Source: Methylobacterium crusticola (GTDB taxonomy: Bacteria > Pseudomonadota > Alphaproteobacteria > Rhizobiales > Beijerinckiaceae). From it: a stretch of 64,000 bases of DNA. Under the pieces are notes generated by a model. It had not been told where the DNA came from. It searched no databases and worked only from the letters and a program-made list of their open reading frames with translations. The translations under genes were made by a program, and so were the position numbers. Each line of letters starts with the position of its first letter. The first letter of the stretch is position 1. Shown here piece after piece: positions 28,979 to 37,783 of this stretch. Location: the NCBI RefSeq assembly GCF_003574465.1, contig NZ_QOWC01000005.1, forward strand, positions 1-64,000, in the 5' to 3' direction.

Positions 28979-30790
28979 CTACGCCACTGCCCGCTGCGGG
29001 CCCGTGCGGTCGTGGAAGTCCGGCCCGTTGACGGTCCGCTCGACGTGCCCGGCGCGGACCAGGAAGTCGCCGAAGCGCTCGCCGGCCCGGCGCTCCCGGG
29101 CGTAGGCCGCGAACAGCGGGTCCAGGGTCGCGCGGATCTGCGCCGCCGGCAGGTCGCCGGCGTAGAGCTTGCCGAGGCGCGAGCCGTCGAAGGCGGCGCC
29201 GAGGTAGAGGTTGTAGCGCTCGGGCCCGCGGCCGACGAGGCCGATCTCGGCGATGTAGGGCCGGGCGCAGCCGTTGGGGCAGCCGGTCATCCGGATCGTG
29301 ATCTCGTCCTCGGCGAGGCCGTGCGCCGCGAGGCTCGCCTCGAGCTCGCCCACGAGGTCCGGCAGGTAGCGCTCGCTCTCGGCGAGCGCCAGCCCGCAGG
29401 TCGGCAGGGCGACGCAGGCGAGGCTGTTGCGGCGCAGCGCCCCGGCGCCCGTGGCGAGGCCGTACTCCGCCACGAGGGCGTCGATCTCCGCCTTGCGATC
29501 GGCCGGCACGTTGGCGACGATGACGTTCTGGTTGCCGGTCAGGCGGAAGTCGCCCTGATGCACCTCGGCGATCCGGCGCAGGCCCGAGAGGATCTGCGGG
29601 CCGTCCGGGACGTCCTTGATGCGGCCGGAGGCGACGTAGAGGGTCAGGTGGTGGCGGCCGTCCTCGCCCTCGACCCAGCCGTAGCGGTCGCCGTTGCCCT
29701 CGAACCGGAACGGCTTCGGGTCCTTGAAGGCCCGGCCGATCCGCCGCTCGACCTCGGCCCGGAAGGCTTTGAGGCCGTAGCGCTCGATCGTGTACTTCAG
29801 GCGTGCGTTCTTGCGCACCGTGCGGTTGCCCCAGTCGCGCTGGACGGTCATCACCGCCTCGGCGACCTTGAGGGCGTCGCCGGGCTCGCAGAACAGCATC
29901 ACGTCGGCGGTGCGCGGGAAGGTGTCGGTCTCGCCGTGGGTCATGCCCATGCCGCCGCCGACCGTGACGTTCCAGCCCGTCAGCCGGTTCTTCCGGTCCA
30001 GGATGGCGATGAAGCCGAGGTCGTGCGCGAAGACGTCGACCTCGTTCGAGGGCGGCACCGCCACGATCGTCTTGAACTTCCGGGGCAGGTAGGTCTTCCC
30101 GTAGACGGGCTCGACCTCGGCCGCGTCCTCGCCGCCGACGACGCGCTCGCCGTCGAGCCAGATCTCCCGCCAGGCACTCGTCTTCGGGAGGAGCGAATCG
30201 GAGATCGTCCGGGCGAGCTCGTAGGCGGCCGCGTGGGCGCCGGTCTGGGCCGGGTTCGTCGCCGCCATCACGTTGCGGTTGACGTCGCCGCAGGCCGCGA
30301 TGGTGTCGAGCAGCGCCCCGTCGATCGCCGCCATCGTGCGCTTCAGGTTCGACTTGATGACGCCGTGGTACTGGAAGGTCTGCCGCGTCGTCGCCCGCAG
30401 GGTGCCGTTGGCGTAGGTGCGGGCGATGTCGTCGAGCACCAGCCACTGCTTGGGCGTCACCACCCCGCCGGCGATGCGCAGGCGGATCATGAACGCGTAG
30501 GCCTTGTCGAGCTTCTTGCGGGTGCGCTCGGCCCGGAGGTCGCGGTCGTCCTGCAGGTACATCCCGTGGAACTTCACGAGCTGCCCGTCATCGTCCGAGA
30601 TCGCGCCCGTGGCGTTCTTGAGCAGCCCCGCCGCCAGGGTGCCGCGGAGGTAGCCGCTGGCGATCTTGATGTGCTCGTTGGCCGAGAGCTTGGCGGCCCT
30701 GGCCGCCTCCGCGTCGGTGATCGGGCGCTCGGTCGGCGGCGTCTCGTAGGCGCGGTCGGCGGGGGTGTCGGCGGTCTCGCGGTTGGCCAT
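28979..30790 (-). CDS. cysI: Assimilatory sulfite reductase hemoprotein
   Basis: 603 residues with two ferredoxin-like/siroheme-4Fe4S repeats. Cluster cysteines are in CVALPTCGLALAESE (C-x5-C, about residue 462) and TGCPNGCARP (C-x3-C, about residue 507). Arg/Lys residues for siroheme and sulfite lie in LRATTRQTFQYHG and CGDVNRNVM. It reduces sulfite to sulfide with six electrons, here supplied by the flavoprotein CysJ encoded 214 bp upstream on the same strand. The gap shows no gene. Sulfide then enters cysteine synthesis. Confidence 0.95.
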   Translation of the reverse strand: MANRETADTPADRAYETPPTERPITDAEAARAAKLSANEHIKIASGYLRGTLAAGLLKNATGAISDDDGQLVKFHGMYLQDDRDLRAERTRKKLDKAYAFMIRLRIAGGVVTPKQWLVLDDIARTYANGTLRATTRQTFQYHGVIKSNLKRTMAAIDGALLDTIAACGDVNRNVMAATNPAQTGAHAAAYELARTISDSLLPKTSAWREIWLDGERVVGGEDAAEVEPVYGKTYLPRKFKTIVAVPPSNEVDVFAHDLGFIAILDRKNRLTGWNVTVGGGMGMTHGETDTFPRTADVMLFCEPGDALKVAEAVMTVQRDWGNRTVRKNARLKYTIERYGLKAFRAEVERRIGRAFKDPKPFRFEGNGDRYGWVEGEDGRHHLTLYVASGRIKDVPDGPQILSGLRRIAEVHQGDFRLTGNQNVIVANVPADRKAEIDALVAEYGLATGAGALRRNSLACVALPTCGLALAESERYLPDLVGELEASLAAHGLAEDEITIRMTGCPNGCARPYIAEIGLVGRGPERYNLYLGAAFDGSRLGKLYAGDLPAAQIRATLDPLFAAYARERRAGERFGDFLVRAGHVERTVNGPDFHDRTGPQRAVA

Positions 30791-31004
30791 CGTGGTGTCC
30801 GTTCGGTCGCCCCAAGGCAGGGCGGGGGGCGGCCCCGGCCCTCGGCCCCGGGCGGAGCCGGGTGAGGTGCGGGGAACCCCTCTCGCGGGGGCGGGAGGGG
30901 CGCGGCCGGCGGGCGGTGCTCCGCGGGGAAGCGGCCGGCCGGGATCGTGGCGGGCGGGGGCGGCGGGACGTCGATCCCGAACGCCCCTCAGGCGGCAGCA
31001 GGGC

Positions 31005-32786
31005 TCAGTAGACGTCCTGCTGGTAGCGGTGGTTCCGCTCCAGGCCGGCCACCGCGGCCTCGGCCGCCTCCGGCGCGAGGCCGCGCACGTCCGCGTAGGC
31101 CCGCACCAGGGTCGCTCGCACGTCCTTGGCCATCGCCTTGGCGTCGCCGCAGACGTAGAGGTGCGCGCCGCCCTCGAGCCACTCCACCACCTCGCGGCGG
31201 CGCTCCCAGAGCCGGTCCTGGACGTAGACCTTCTCGGGCTGGTCGCGCGAGAAGGCGACGTCGATGCGGGTGAGCGAGCGGTCCTCCAGGGCCTCCTGCC
31301 ACTCGAGCTGGTACAGGAAGTCGTGGGTGAAGTGCCGGTCGCCGAAGAACAGCCACGACCGGCCGGGCGCCTCGCTGGCGCGGCGCTCCTGCACGAAGGC
31401 CCGGAACGGCGCCACGCCGGTGCCGGGCCCCACCATGATGATGTCGGTGGCCGGGTCCTTCGGCAGCCGGAAGTGCTTGTTGGGCTTCATCCGCACGCGC
31501 AGGCGGGCGCCCGTGCGGATGCGGTCGGCGACGTGGACCGAGGCGACGCCGGCGCGGTCGCGCCCGTGGGTGGCGTAGCGCACCGCGGCGATCGTCAGGT
31601 GCGCCTCGTCCCCGACCTCCCGCCGCGAGGACGCGATGGAGTAGGCCCGCGGCGGCAGCGGGCGCGTGATGTCGGCGAGGTGCTGCGCCGTGAGCGCGGC
31701 CGGGTAGGTCTCGATCAGGTCGATGAGGTGGCGGCCCTCGATCCAGGCCCGGGCCTCGCCGCTGTCGATGAGCCGGCGCGCCTCGACGTGGCCGGTCGCC
31801 TTGACGAACCGCTCGATGGTGGCGGCCGAGAGCGTCGTGACGTCGCGCTCGGCGAGCAGCGCCTGCCGCAGGGCCGCGTCGCCCTGGAGGCCCGTGGCGG
31901 CCAGGATCTCGTCGACCAGCGCGGGATCGTTCTCGGGGTAGAGCTCGAGCGAGTCGCCGGGCTCGTAGGCGGGCGCGCCGTCCTCGAAGGCGAGGGCGAG
32001 GTGGATCGTCTCCTTGTCGGAGCGCGACGAGTTCAGGTTGACGTGCTCGATCACCTCGACGGTGACCGGCTCGCGGCTGAGTTCGGCCTCCTCGGCCTCG
32101 GCGCCGGCCGCCCGGGCGAAATCGACCGACACGACGTTGCCGGCGGGCTCGGCCGGGGTCAGGGCCTTCAGGGCGTCCTTGATCCAGGCGGCGGCCGGGG
32201 CGTCGAAGTCGAGGTCGCAATCGACCCGGGGCAGCACGCGCCTGGCGCCGAGCTCCTCGAGGCGGGCGTCGAGGCGCTTCCCCACGGCGCAGAACTCGGC
32301 GTAGGAGGTGTCGCCGAGGGAGAGCACCCCGAACTCGACCCCCTCGAGGCGCGGCGCGCCGTCCCCCAGGAGCTCGCCGTAGGCCCGCACCGCCCGCGCA
32401 GGCGGCTCGCCCTCGCCCCAGGTGGCGGCGATCGCCACGAGGCGCTTCTCCCGGGCCAGGGAGGCGACGTCGAGGTCGGCGAAGTCCACGACCCTCGGCT
32501 TGAAGCCGTTCTTGCGGGCGAGCTTGGCGATGTCGCCGGCGAGCTTCTCCGAGTTGCCCGACTCGCTCGCGAACAGGATCGTCAGCGGCTCGGCCGCCCG
32601 CGGGGGAGCGGCGGGCTGCGCCGTCTCGGCCGCCGCCGGCACGCCCGCGGCGGCGTCGAGGCCGGCGAGGAAACCCGCGAGCCACGCGCGCTGGAGCGCC
32701 GTCGTGGAGCCGAGGGCGGCGTCGAGATGGGCCCGCTCGGCGTCGCCGAAGGGAGCCGTGCGGGGAAGGAGCGCGGGGCGAGACAT
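31005..32786 (-). CDS. cysJ: NADPH-sulfite reductase flavoprotein
   Basis: The ATG at 32786 (MSRPALLPRTAPFGD) gives 593 residues and matches the CysJ N-terminus; a longer frame would run through the promoter motif. Flavodoxin domain with LTILFASESGNSEKLAGDIA near residue 70; FAD domain with RAYSIASS (about 400); NADPH domain with GPGTGVAPFRAFVQERR. It passes NADPH electrons via FAD and FMN to CysI. The -35-like TTGACT lies so close (31 bp) that the mRNA may be leaderless. The gene carries the 29-bp element shared with metN. Confidence 0.94.
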   Translation of the reverse strand: MSRPALLPRTAPFGDAERAHLDAALGSTTALQRAWLAGFLAGLDAAAGVPAAAETAQPAAPPRAAEPLTILFASESGNSEKLAGDIAKLARKNGFKPRVVDFADLDVASLAREKRLVAIAATWGEGEPPARAVRAYGELLGDGAPRLEGVEFGVLSLGDTSYAEFCAVGKRLDARLEELGARRVLPRVDCDLDFDAPAAAWIKDALKALTPAEPAGNVVSVDFARAAGAEAEEAELSREPVTVEVIEHVNLNSSRSDKETIHLALAFEDGAPAYEPGDSLELYPENDPALVDEILAATGLQGDAALRQALLAERDVTTLSAATIERFVKATGHVEARRLIDSGEARAWIEGRHLIDLIETYPAALTAQHLADITRPLPPRAYSIASSRREVGDEAHLTIAAVRYATHGRDRAGVASVHVADRIRTGARLRVRMKPNKHFRLPKDPATDIIMVGPGTGVAPFRAFVQERRASEAPGRSWLFFGDRHFTHDFLYQLEWQEALEDRSLTRIDVAFSRDQPEKVYVQDRLWERRREVVEWLEGGAHLYVCGDAKAMAKDVRATLVRAYADVRGLAPEAAEAAVAGLERNHRYQQDVY

Positions 32787-32816
32787 GCCCGCACAGATGT
32801 GTCCGCGCCGGCCGGG

Positions 32817-32846
32817 AGTCAACCAAAATGTTCTTTTTGAAGAACG
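32817..32846 (-). promoter_or_regulatory. Sulfur-regulon element and -35 box of cysJ
   Basis: On the minus strand a dyad GTTCTT-CAAA-AAGAAC (32845-32830) is followed by ACATTTTGG and TTGACT (32822-32817). Bases 32818-32846 are identical, in reverse complement, to 47026-47054 upstream of metN. After a 17-bp spacer comes CATCTG, and both promoters then share TCTGTGC. The dyad abuts the -35, which suits a regulator touching RNA polymerase. Confidence 0.7.
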
Positions 32847-32887
32847 CGGCATCGGGAGATCGTTGTTGTCGCGCCCCCGGTCTAGGA

Positions 32888-32902
32888 GAGAATATTATTT
32901 TC
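32888..32902. promoter_or_regulatory. Lrp-like box overlapping the end of the Lrp gene
   Basis: GAGAATATTATTTTC agrees at 12 of 15 positions with the E. coli Lrp consensus YAGHAWATTWTDCTR, in an otherwise GC-rich setting about 100 bp upstream of cysJ. It covers the Lrp stop codon. A weaker copy in inverse orientation lies at the Lrp promoter. Confidence 0.4.
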
Positions 32903-33395
32903 CGCCGGCCGCCGCAGCCGCGACCGGCAGGGTGAAGGGCGCGGAGGGCAGCGGGAGCGCGGTCGTGCTCTTCACCTTCTCCATGGCGAACCGGGAGGTG
33001 ACGTTCTTGAGCGGCAGGACCGCGATGAGGTTCTTGTAGAACGTGTCGTAGGCCTGCATGTCGGCCACGACCACGCGCAGCATGTAGTCGACGTCCCCGG
33101 CCATGCGGTAGAATTCCAGCACCTCCGGCATGGCCGAGACCTCGGCGGCGAAGCGCTCGAGCCAGCCGCGGGAATGGTCGTTGGTCTCGACGGAGACGAA
33201 CACCGTGAGGCCGAGGCCGAGCTTGACCGGATCGAGCACGGCGACGCGCCGGTCGATGACGCCGTCGGCCTCCAGGCGCTGGATGCGCTTCCAGCACGGC
33301 GTCTGCGACAGGCCGACGCGCTCCCCGATCTGGGCGATCGACAGGGTCGCGTCGTTCTGGAGCAGGGCCAGAATCTTCAAATCGATGGCGTCCAC
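32895..33395 (-). CDS. Lrp/AsnC-family regulator in the sulfur cluster
   Basis: The GTG at 33395 (GGGAG 7 bp before it) is preferred; the frame open further upstream is unlike the family. 166 residues: DAIDLKILALLQNDATLS start, helix-turn-helix about residues 20-50 (SIAQIGERVGLSQTPCWKRIQRLE), then an effector-binding RAM domain, with an unusual Pro/Ala-rich C-tail. Such proteins sense amino acids. Lying between cysJI and the cysHDN operon, it is a candidate controller of cysteine-linked genes, as DecR is in E. coli; this is inference. Confidence 0.88.
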   Translation of the reverse strand: MDAIDLKILALLQNDATLSIAQIGERVGLSQTPCWKRIQRLEADGVIDRRVAVLDPVKLGLGLTVFVSVETNDHSRGWLERFAAEVSAMPEVLEFYRMAGDVDYMLRVVVADMQAYDTFYKNLIAVLPLKNVTSRFAMEKVKSTTALPLPSAPFTLPVAAAAAGGK

Positions 33396-33447
33396 CGCCT
33401 GACTCCCGGGTTCGCGAGAAGTTGCTTTTCGGCTCCCGCGGTACGCT

Positions 33448-33462
33448 AAGATGATTATTCTC
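33448..33462. promoter_or_regulatory. Lrp-like box upstream of the Lrp gene
   Basis: On the minus strand GAGAATAATCATCTT, 53 bp before the GTG at 33395, matches the E. coli Lrp consensus at 10 of 15 positions and shares GAGAGAATA with the box at 32888. It may serve autoregulation. Confidence 0.35.
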
Positions 33463-33557
33463 TCAGTAGGCCGTTCGGGGCCGCGCGGGCCGCCCGATCC
33501 CGCCGCGGGCCGGCCCGGCACCCCGAAAAATCACCGGGCGCACAGCCCAGCCATGCC

Positions 33558-33584
33558 TTGACACTGTTCGGTATAGCGAACAGT
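33558..33584 (+). promoter_or_regulatory. cysH operon promoter with embedded operator
   Basis: TTGACA (33558-33563) is a consensus -35 element. Directly after it lies the inverted repeat ACTGTTCG-GTATAG-CGAACAGT (33563-33584), filling the spacer where bound protein would block polymerase. Its core GTTC-N8-GAAC is the same spacing pattern found in the cysJ and metN elements, although flanking bases differ. Confidence 0.6.
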
Positions 33585-33621
33585 TACCCATCACGACAAG
33601 CAGCCTTTCCGCGGCCTCCCC

Positions 33622-34455
33622 ATGACCCTCTCCCTCGACAGCGCGGCCCAGGATCTGGCCACTCGCCTCCGCCCGCTCGCCCTGCCCGAGCGCCTCGCGC
33701 TGATCGACGCGGCGGTGGAGGGACGCCTCGTCTTCACCACGAGCTTCGGCCTGGAGGACCAGGCCCTCACCCACGCCCTGCGCCTGGCGCGCTCGCGGGC
33801 CGAGATCGTGACCCTCGACACCGGCCGGCTGTTTCCCGAGACCTACGACGTCTGGGCCGAGACCGAGGCGGCCTACGACTTCCGCATCCCGGCCTACGCG
33901 CCCGAGCGCGAGGCGGAGGAGCACTTCGTGGCGCAATCCGGCATCAACGGATTCCGCCACTCGGTCGCGGCGCGCCAGGCCTGCTGCGGCTTGCGCAAGG
34001 TCGAGCCGCTAAGCCGCGCGCTCGCGGGCGCCGCGGGCTGGCTCACGGGCCTGCGCGCGGGCCAGTCGGCGAACCGCGCCGACACGCCGCTGGCCGAGGC
34101 CGACGCCGCCCGGGGCCTGATCAAGCTCAACCCCCTGGCCGACTGGACGCGCGAGGCCGTCGCGGACCTCGTCCACCGGAACTACGTCCCCTACAACGTC
34201 CTGCACGACCGCGGCTTCCCGTCGATCGGCTGCGCGCCCTGCACCCGCGCCGTGAAGGTCGGCGAGCCGGAGCGGGCCGGCCGCTGGTGGTGGGAGCAGG
34301 CGGACAAGAAGGAGTGCGGCCTGCACGTGGTCGCGGCCGGCCGGGAGGCGCCGGCCTTCGAGGGGGCCGCCCGCGCCGGGGATCCGCGCGCCGTCGAGCA
34401 GGCGCAGCCCCAGGGCCCAGTGTCACGATCCTCCAACCCGGAGCTGGCCGCATGA
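33622..34455 (+). CDS. cysH: Adenylyl-sulfate (APS) reductase, assimilatory
   Basis: 277 residues. The PP-loop-like region [16 protein letters not shown] is near residue 40. Cysteine pairs [10 protein letters not shown] (about residues 120-121) and GCAPCTRAV (about 203-206) are the 4Fe-4S ligands that distinguish APS-reducing enzymes from E. coli-type PAPS reductase; the active Cys is in ECGLH near residue 232. It reduces APS to sulfite and AMP with thioredoxin. This agrees with the absence of a cysC gene here. It leads the operon; its TGA overlaps cysD. Confidence 0.93.
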   Translation: MTLSLDSAAQDLATRLRPLALPERLALIDAAVEGRLVFTTSFGLEDQALTHALRLARSRAEIVTLDTGRLFPETYDVWAETEAAYDFRIPAYAPEREAEEHFVAQSGINGFRHSVAARQACCGLRKVEPLSRALAGAAGWLTGLRAGQSANRADTPLAEADAARGLIKLNPLADWTREAVADLVHRNYVPYNVLHDRGFPSIGCAPCTRAVKVGEPERAGRWWWEQADKKECGLHVVAAGREAPAFEGAARAGDPRAVEQAQPQGPVSRSSNPELAA

Positions 34456-35387
34456 GCGCCGCCCTCAAGAGCCGCACGCCCGACCTCCCGCGCCTGACCC
34501 ACCTCCAGCGCCTCGAGGCCGAGAGCATCCACATCATCCGGGAGACGGTCGCCGAGACCGAGAACCCGGTGATGCTCTACTCGATCGGCAAGGACTCGTC
34601 GGTCCTGCTGCACCTCGCCCTCAAGGCCTTCGCGCCCGGGCGCCTGCCGTTCCCGCTGCTCCACGTCGACACCACCTGGAAGTTCCGCGAGATGATCGCC
34701 TTCCGGGACCGGCGCGCGAAGGAGCTCGGCCTCGACCTCATCGTCCACACCAACCCGGACGGGCTCGCCCGCGGCATCGGGCCGGTGAGCCACGGCTCCG
34801 AGGTCCACACCGACGTGATGAAGACCCAGGCCCTGCGGCAGGCCCTCGACCGGCACAGGTTCGACGCCGCCTTCGGGGGGGCGCGGCGCGACGAGGAGGC
34901 CTCGCGGGCCAAGGAGCGCATCGTCTCCCTGCGCACCGCGCAGCACCGCTGGGATCCCAAGCGCCAGCGCGCCGAGCCCTGGCACCTCTACAACATGCGC
35001 AAGCGGCGCGGCGAGAGCCTGCGGGTCTTCCCGCTGTCGAACTGGACCGAGCTCGACGTCTGGCTCTACATCGCGCAGGAACAGATCCCGATCGTGCCGC
35101 TCTACTACGCGGCGGAGCGCCCCGTGGTGCGGCGCGACGGGCAGTGGATCATGGTGGACGACGAGCGCCTGCCGCTCGAGCCCGGCGAGACGCCGGAGAC
35201 GCGGCTGGTCCGCTTCCGGACGCTGGGCTGCTACCCGCTGACCGGGGCGGTCGAGAGTTCCGCCGCGAGCCTGCCCGAGATCATCGGCGAGACCCTCGCG
35301 GCCCGCACCTCCGAGCGGCAGGGCCGGGCGATCGACAAGGACGGGGCCGGCGCCATGGAGCGCAAGAAGCAGGAAGGTTACTTCTGA
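34452..35387 (+). CDS. cysD: Sulfate adenylyltransferase catalytic subunit
   Basis: 311 residues from an ATG overlapping the cysH stop. The PP-loop [21 protein letters not shown] (SIGKDSS near residue 43) and [18 protein letters not shown] are CysD signatures; [15 protein letters not shown] follows. It adenylates sulfate to APS and depends on the GTPase CysN to drive the reaction. Its stop overlaps the cysN start (TGATG), so the two should be made in step. Confidence 0.96.
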   Translation: MSAALKSRTPDLPRLTHLQRLEAESIHIIRETVAETENPVMLYSIGKDSSVLLHLALKAFAPGRLPFPLLHVDTTWKFREMIAFRDRRAKELGLDLIVHTNPDGLARGIGPVSHGSEVHTDVMKTQALRQALDRHRFDAAFGGARRDEEASRAKERIVSLRTAQHRWDPKRQRAEPWHLYNMRKRRGESLRVFPLSNWTELDVWLYIAQEQIPIVPLYYAAERPVVRRDGQWIMVDDERLPLEPGETPETRLVRFRTLGCYPLTGAVESSAASLPEIIGETLAARTSERQGRAIDKDGAGAMERKKQEGYF

Positions 35388-37783
35388 TGACCGTTCATCA
35401 ATCCACGCGCGCATTCGGCTACGAGACCTTTCTCGCCGCCCACCAGCGCAAGGAAGTGCTGCGGTTCATCACCTGCGGCTCGGTGGACGACGGCAAGTCG
35501 ACGCTGATCGGGCGCCTGCTGCACGACACGAAGCAGATCTTCGACGACCAGGTCGGCGCGCTCGAGCGCGATTCGCGCCGCCACGGCACCCGCGGGGCCG
35601 AGCTCGACCTCGCCCTCCTCGTCGACGGCCTCCAGGCCGAGCGCGAGCAGGGCATCACCATCGACGTCGCCTACCGGTTCTTCTCGACCGAGCGGCGCTC
35701 CTTCATTGTCGCCGACACCCCCGGCCACGAGCAGTACACCCGCAACATGGCGACCGGCGCCTCGACCGCCGAGGTTGCGGTCCTGCTCGTCGACGCCCGC
35801 AAGGGCCTGAGCCGGCAGACCCGGCGCCACGCGCTGCTCGTGTCGATGCTGGGCATCCGCCGGGTGGTGCTCGCGGTCAACAAGATGGACCTGATCGGCT
35901 GGTCGCAGGACCGGTTCGAGGCGATCTTCGCCGAGTTCTCGGCCTTCGCGGGCCCCCTCGGCTTCACCGCCGTCACGGGCATCCCGCTCTCGGCCGCGAA
36001 CGGCGACAACGTGGTGCTGCCCGGCGCCGCCGCCCCCTGGTACACCGGCGCGCCGCTGCTCCAGTACCTCGAGGAGGTGCCCGCCCACGTGGCCGAGGAG
36101 GTCGCGCCCTTCCGCATGGCGGTGCAGTGGGTGAACCGCCCTGACTCGGAGTTCCGCGGCTTCTCCGGCCTGATCGCCTCCGGGCGCGTCGCGCCGGGCG
36201 ACGCCGTGGTGGTGGCGCCCTCCGGCCGCGCCTCGAGGATCGCCCGCATCGTCACCGCCGACGGCGACCTCGACCAGGCCATCGCCGGCCAGTCCGTCAC
36301 CCTGGTGCTCGAAGACGAGGTGGACGCCTCCCGGGGCAGCGTGATCGCGGCGGCCGACCGCGCCCCGCGCGTCACCGACCGGCTCGACGCGCGCCTGTTC
36401 TGGACCGGGGAGGCCGACCTCGTGCCGGGCGCCACGCTGCTGGCCAAGATCGGGGCCGTCACGGCGAGCGCCGTGGTGGAGGTGCGCTCGCGCATCGACC
36501 CCGAGACCGGCACCGCCGCGGCGGCGGGCCGGCTCGGCGCCAACGACATCGGCGACGTGGTGCTGCGCCTCGACCGCGAGGTCGCGGTCGACGCCTACCG
36601 GGACAACCGCGACACCGGCAGCCTGATCCTCATCGACCGCGACACCACCGACACGGCGGCGCTCGGCCTCGTCCAGGCGCCGACGCCCGGACCCGCGGAC
36701 CGGCGGGAGCCGGGCGCCCGGGAGGCGCCGCCGGCCCGCGCCGGGCTCCTCGCGGCTGTGCGCCGGCTGTTCGGCGCCCGGGGGCTCGGGCTCGCGGGGG
36801 CCGCGCTCCTGGCGCTCGCGGGCGCGCCCGAGCGGGCCTCCGCCCAGGTGCTCCTCAACGTCTCGTACGACCCGACCCGGGAGCTCTACCGGGCGATCGA
36901 CGCGGCCTTCGCGAAGGCCTGGAAGGAGAAGACCGGCGAGGCCGTGACGGTCCGGGCCTCCCACGGCGGCTCGGGCGCGCAGGCCCGCTCCGTCATCGAC
37001 GGGCTGCCGGCGGACGTGGTGACCCTCGCCCTCGCGAGCGACATCGACGCCATCGCGGCCCGCTCGAACAAGATCCCGGCGGACTGGCAGAAGCGGCTGC
37101 CCCACAATTCGACCCCCTACACCTCGACCATCGTGTTCCTGGTCCGCAAGGGCAACCCGAAGGGGGTCCGGGACTGGGACGACCTCGTCAAGCCCGGCAT
37201 CCAGGTCATCACGCCGAACCCCAAGACCTCCGGGGGCGCGCGCTGGAACTACCTCGCGGCCTACGCCTACGCGCTCTCGAAGAACGCCAACGACGACGCC
37301 AAGGCGCGGGACTTCGTGACGGCGCTCCTGAAGAACGTGCCGGTGCTCGACACCGGCGCGCGCGGCGCCACCACGACCTTCGTGCAGCGCGGCCTCGGCG
37401 ACGTGCTGATCGCCTGGGAGAACGAGGCCTTCCTGGCCGACGAGGAGTTCGGGAAGGGCAAGTTCGACATCGTGGTGCCGTCGCTCTCGATCCTGGCCGA
37501 GCCGCCCGTGGCGCTCGTGGACGGCAACGTGGACCAGAAGGGCACCCGCCGGCAGGCCGAGGCCTACCTGCAGTTCCTCTACACGCCCGAGGCGCAGCGC
37601 CTCATCGCCAAGAACTACTACCGCCCCCGCGACGAGGCGGCGGCCGCCAAGGAGGACCTCGCGCGCTTCCCCAAGCTGAAGCTCGTCACCATCGACGACA
37701 CCTTTGGGGGCTGGGCCAAGGCGCAGAAGACCCACTTCGACGACGGCGGCGTCTTCGACGCGATCCTGAAGGCCCGTCAATGA
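35387..37783 (+). CDS. cysN: CysN-Sbp fusion: ATP-sulfurylase GTPase joined to sulfate-binding protein
   Basis: One 798-residue frame. Residues 1 to about 432 are CysN: P-loop GSVDDGKST (31-39), DTPGHEQY (about 111), NKMDLIG (about 165), then two beta-barrel domains ending at [15 protein letters not shown] Pro/Arg-rich linker follows. Next comes a signal-peptide-like [18 protein letters not shown] with [11 protein letters not shown] (about 458-483), then a full sulfate-binding protein beginning [15 protein letters not shown] with [11 protein letters not shown]. The Sbp gene normally stands alone before cysT, as here. A GTG at 36758, at the signal-peptide start, could give a separate Sbp, but no good ribosome site precedes it. 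Known CysN fusions carry CysC; I recall none with Sbp. Confidence 0.9.
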   Translation: MTVHQSTRAFGYETFLAAHQRKEVLRFITCGSVDDGKSTLIGRLLHDTKQIFDDQVGALERDSRRHGTRGAELDLALLVDGLQAEREQGITIDVAYRFFSTERRSFIVADTPGHEQYTRNMATGASTAEVAVLLVDARKGLSRQTRRHALLVSMLGIRRVVLAVNKMDLIGWSQDRFEAIFAEFSAFAGPLGFTAVTGIPLSAANGDNVVLPGAAAPWYTGAPLLQYLEEVPAHVAEEVAPFRMAVQWVNRPDSEFRGFSGLIASGRVAPGDAVVVAPSGRASRIARIVTADGDLDQAIAGQSVTLVLEDEVDASRGSVIAAADRAPRVTDRLDARLFWTGEADLVPGATLLAKIGAVTASAVVEVRSRIDPETGTAAAAGRLGANDIGDVVLRLDREVAVDAYRDNRDTGSLILIDRDTTDTAALGLVQAPTPGPADRREPGAREAPPARAGLLAAVRRLFGARGLGLAGAALLALAGAPERASAQVLLNVSYDPTRELYRAIDAAFAKAWKEKTGEAVTVRASHGGSGAQARSVIDGLPADVVTLALASDIDAIAARSNKIPADWQKRLPHNSTPYTSTIVFLVRKGNPKGVRDWDDLVKPGIQVITPNPKTSGGARWNYLAAYAYALSKNANDDAKARDFVTALLKNVPVLDTGARGATTTFVQRGLGDVLIAWENEAFLADEEFGKGKFDIVVPSLSILAEPPVALVDGNVDQKGTRRQAEAYLQFLYTPEAQRLIAKNYYRPRDEAAAAKEDLARFPKLKLVTIDDTFGGWAKAQKTHFDDGGVFDAILKARQ

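Noticed and set aside
36690..36760. A sequencing frameshift as the cause of the CysN-Sbp fusion
   Set aside because: There is no stop triplet in any forward frame through the linker, so a one-base error would not by itself create this open junction; a base substitution in a stop codon remains formally possible.
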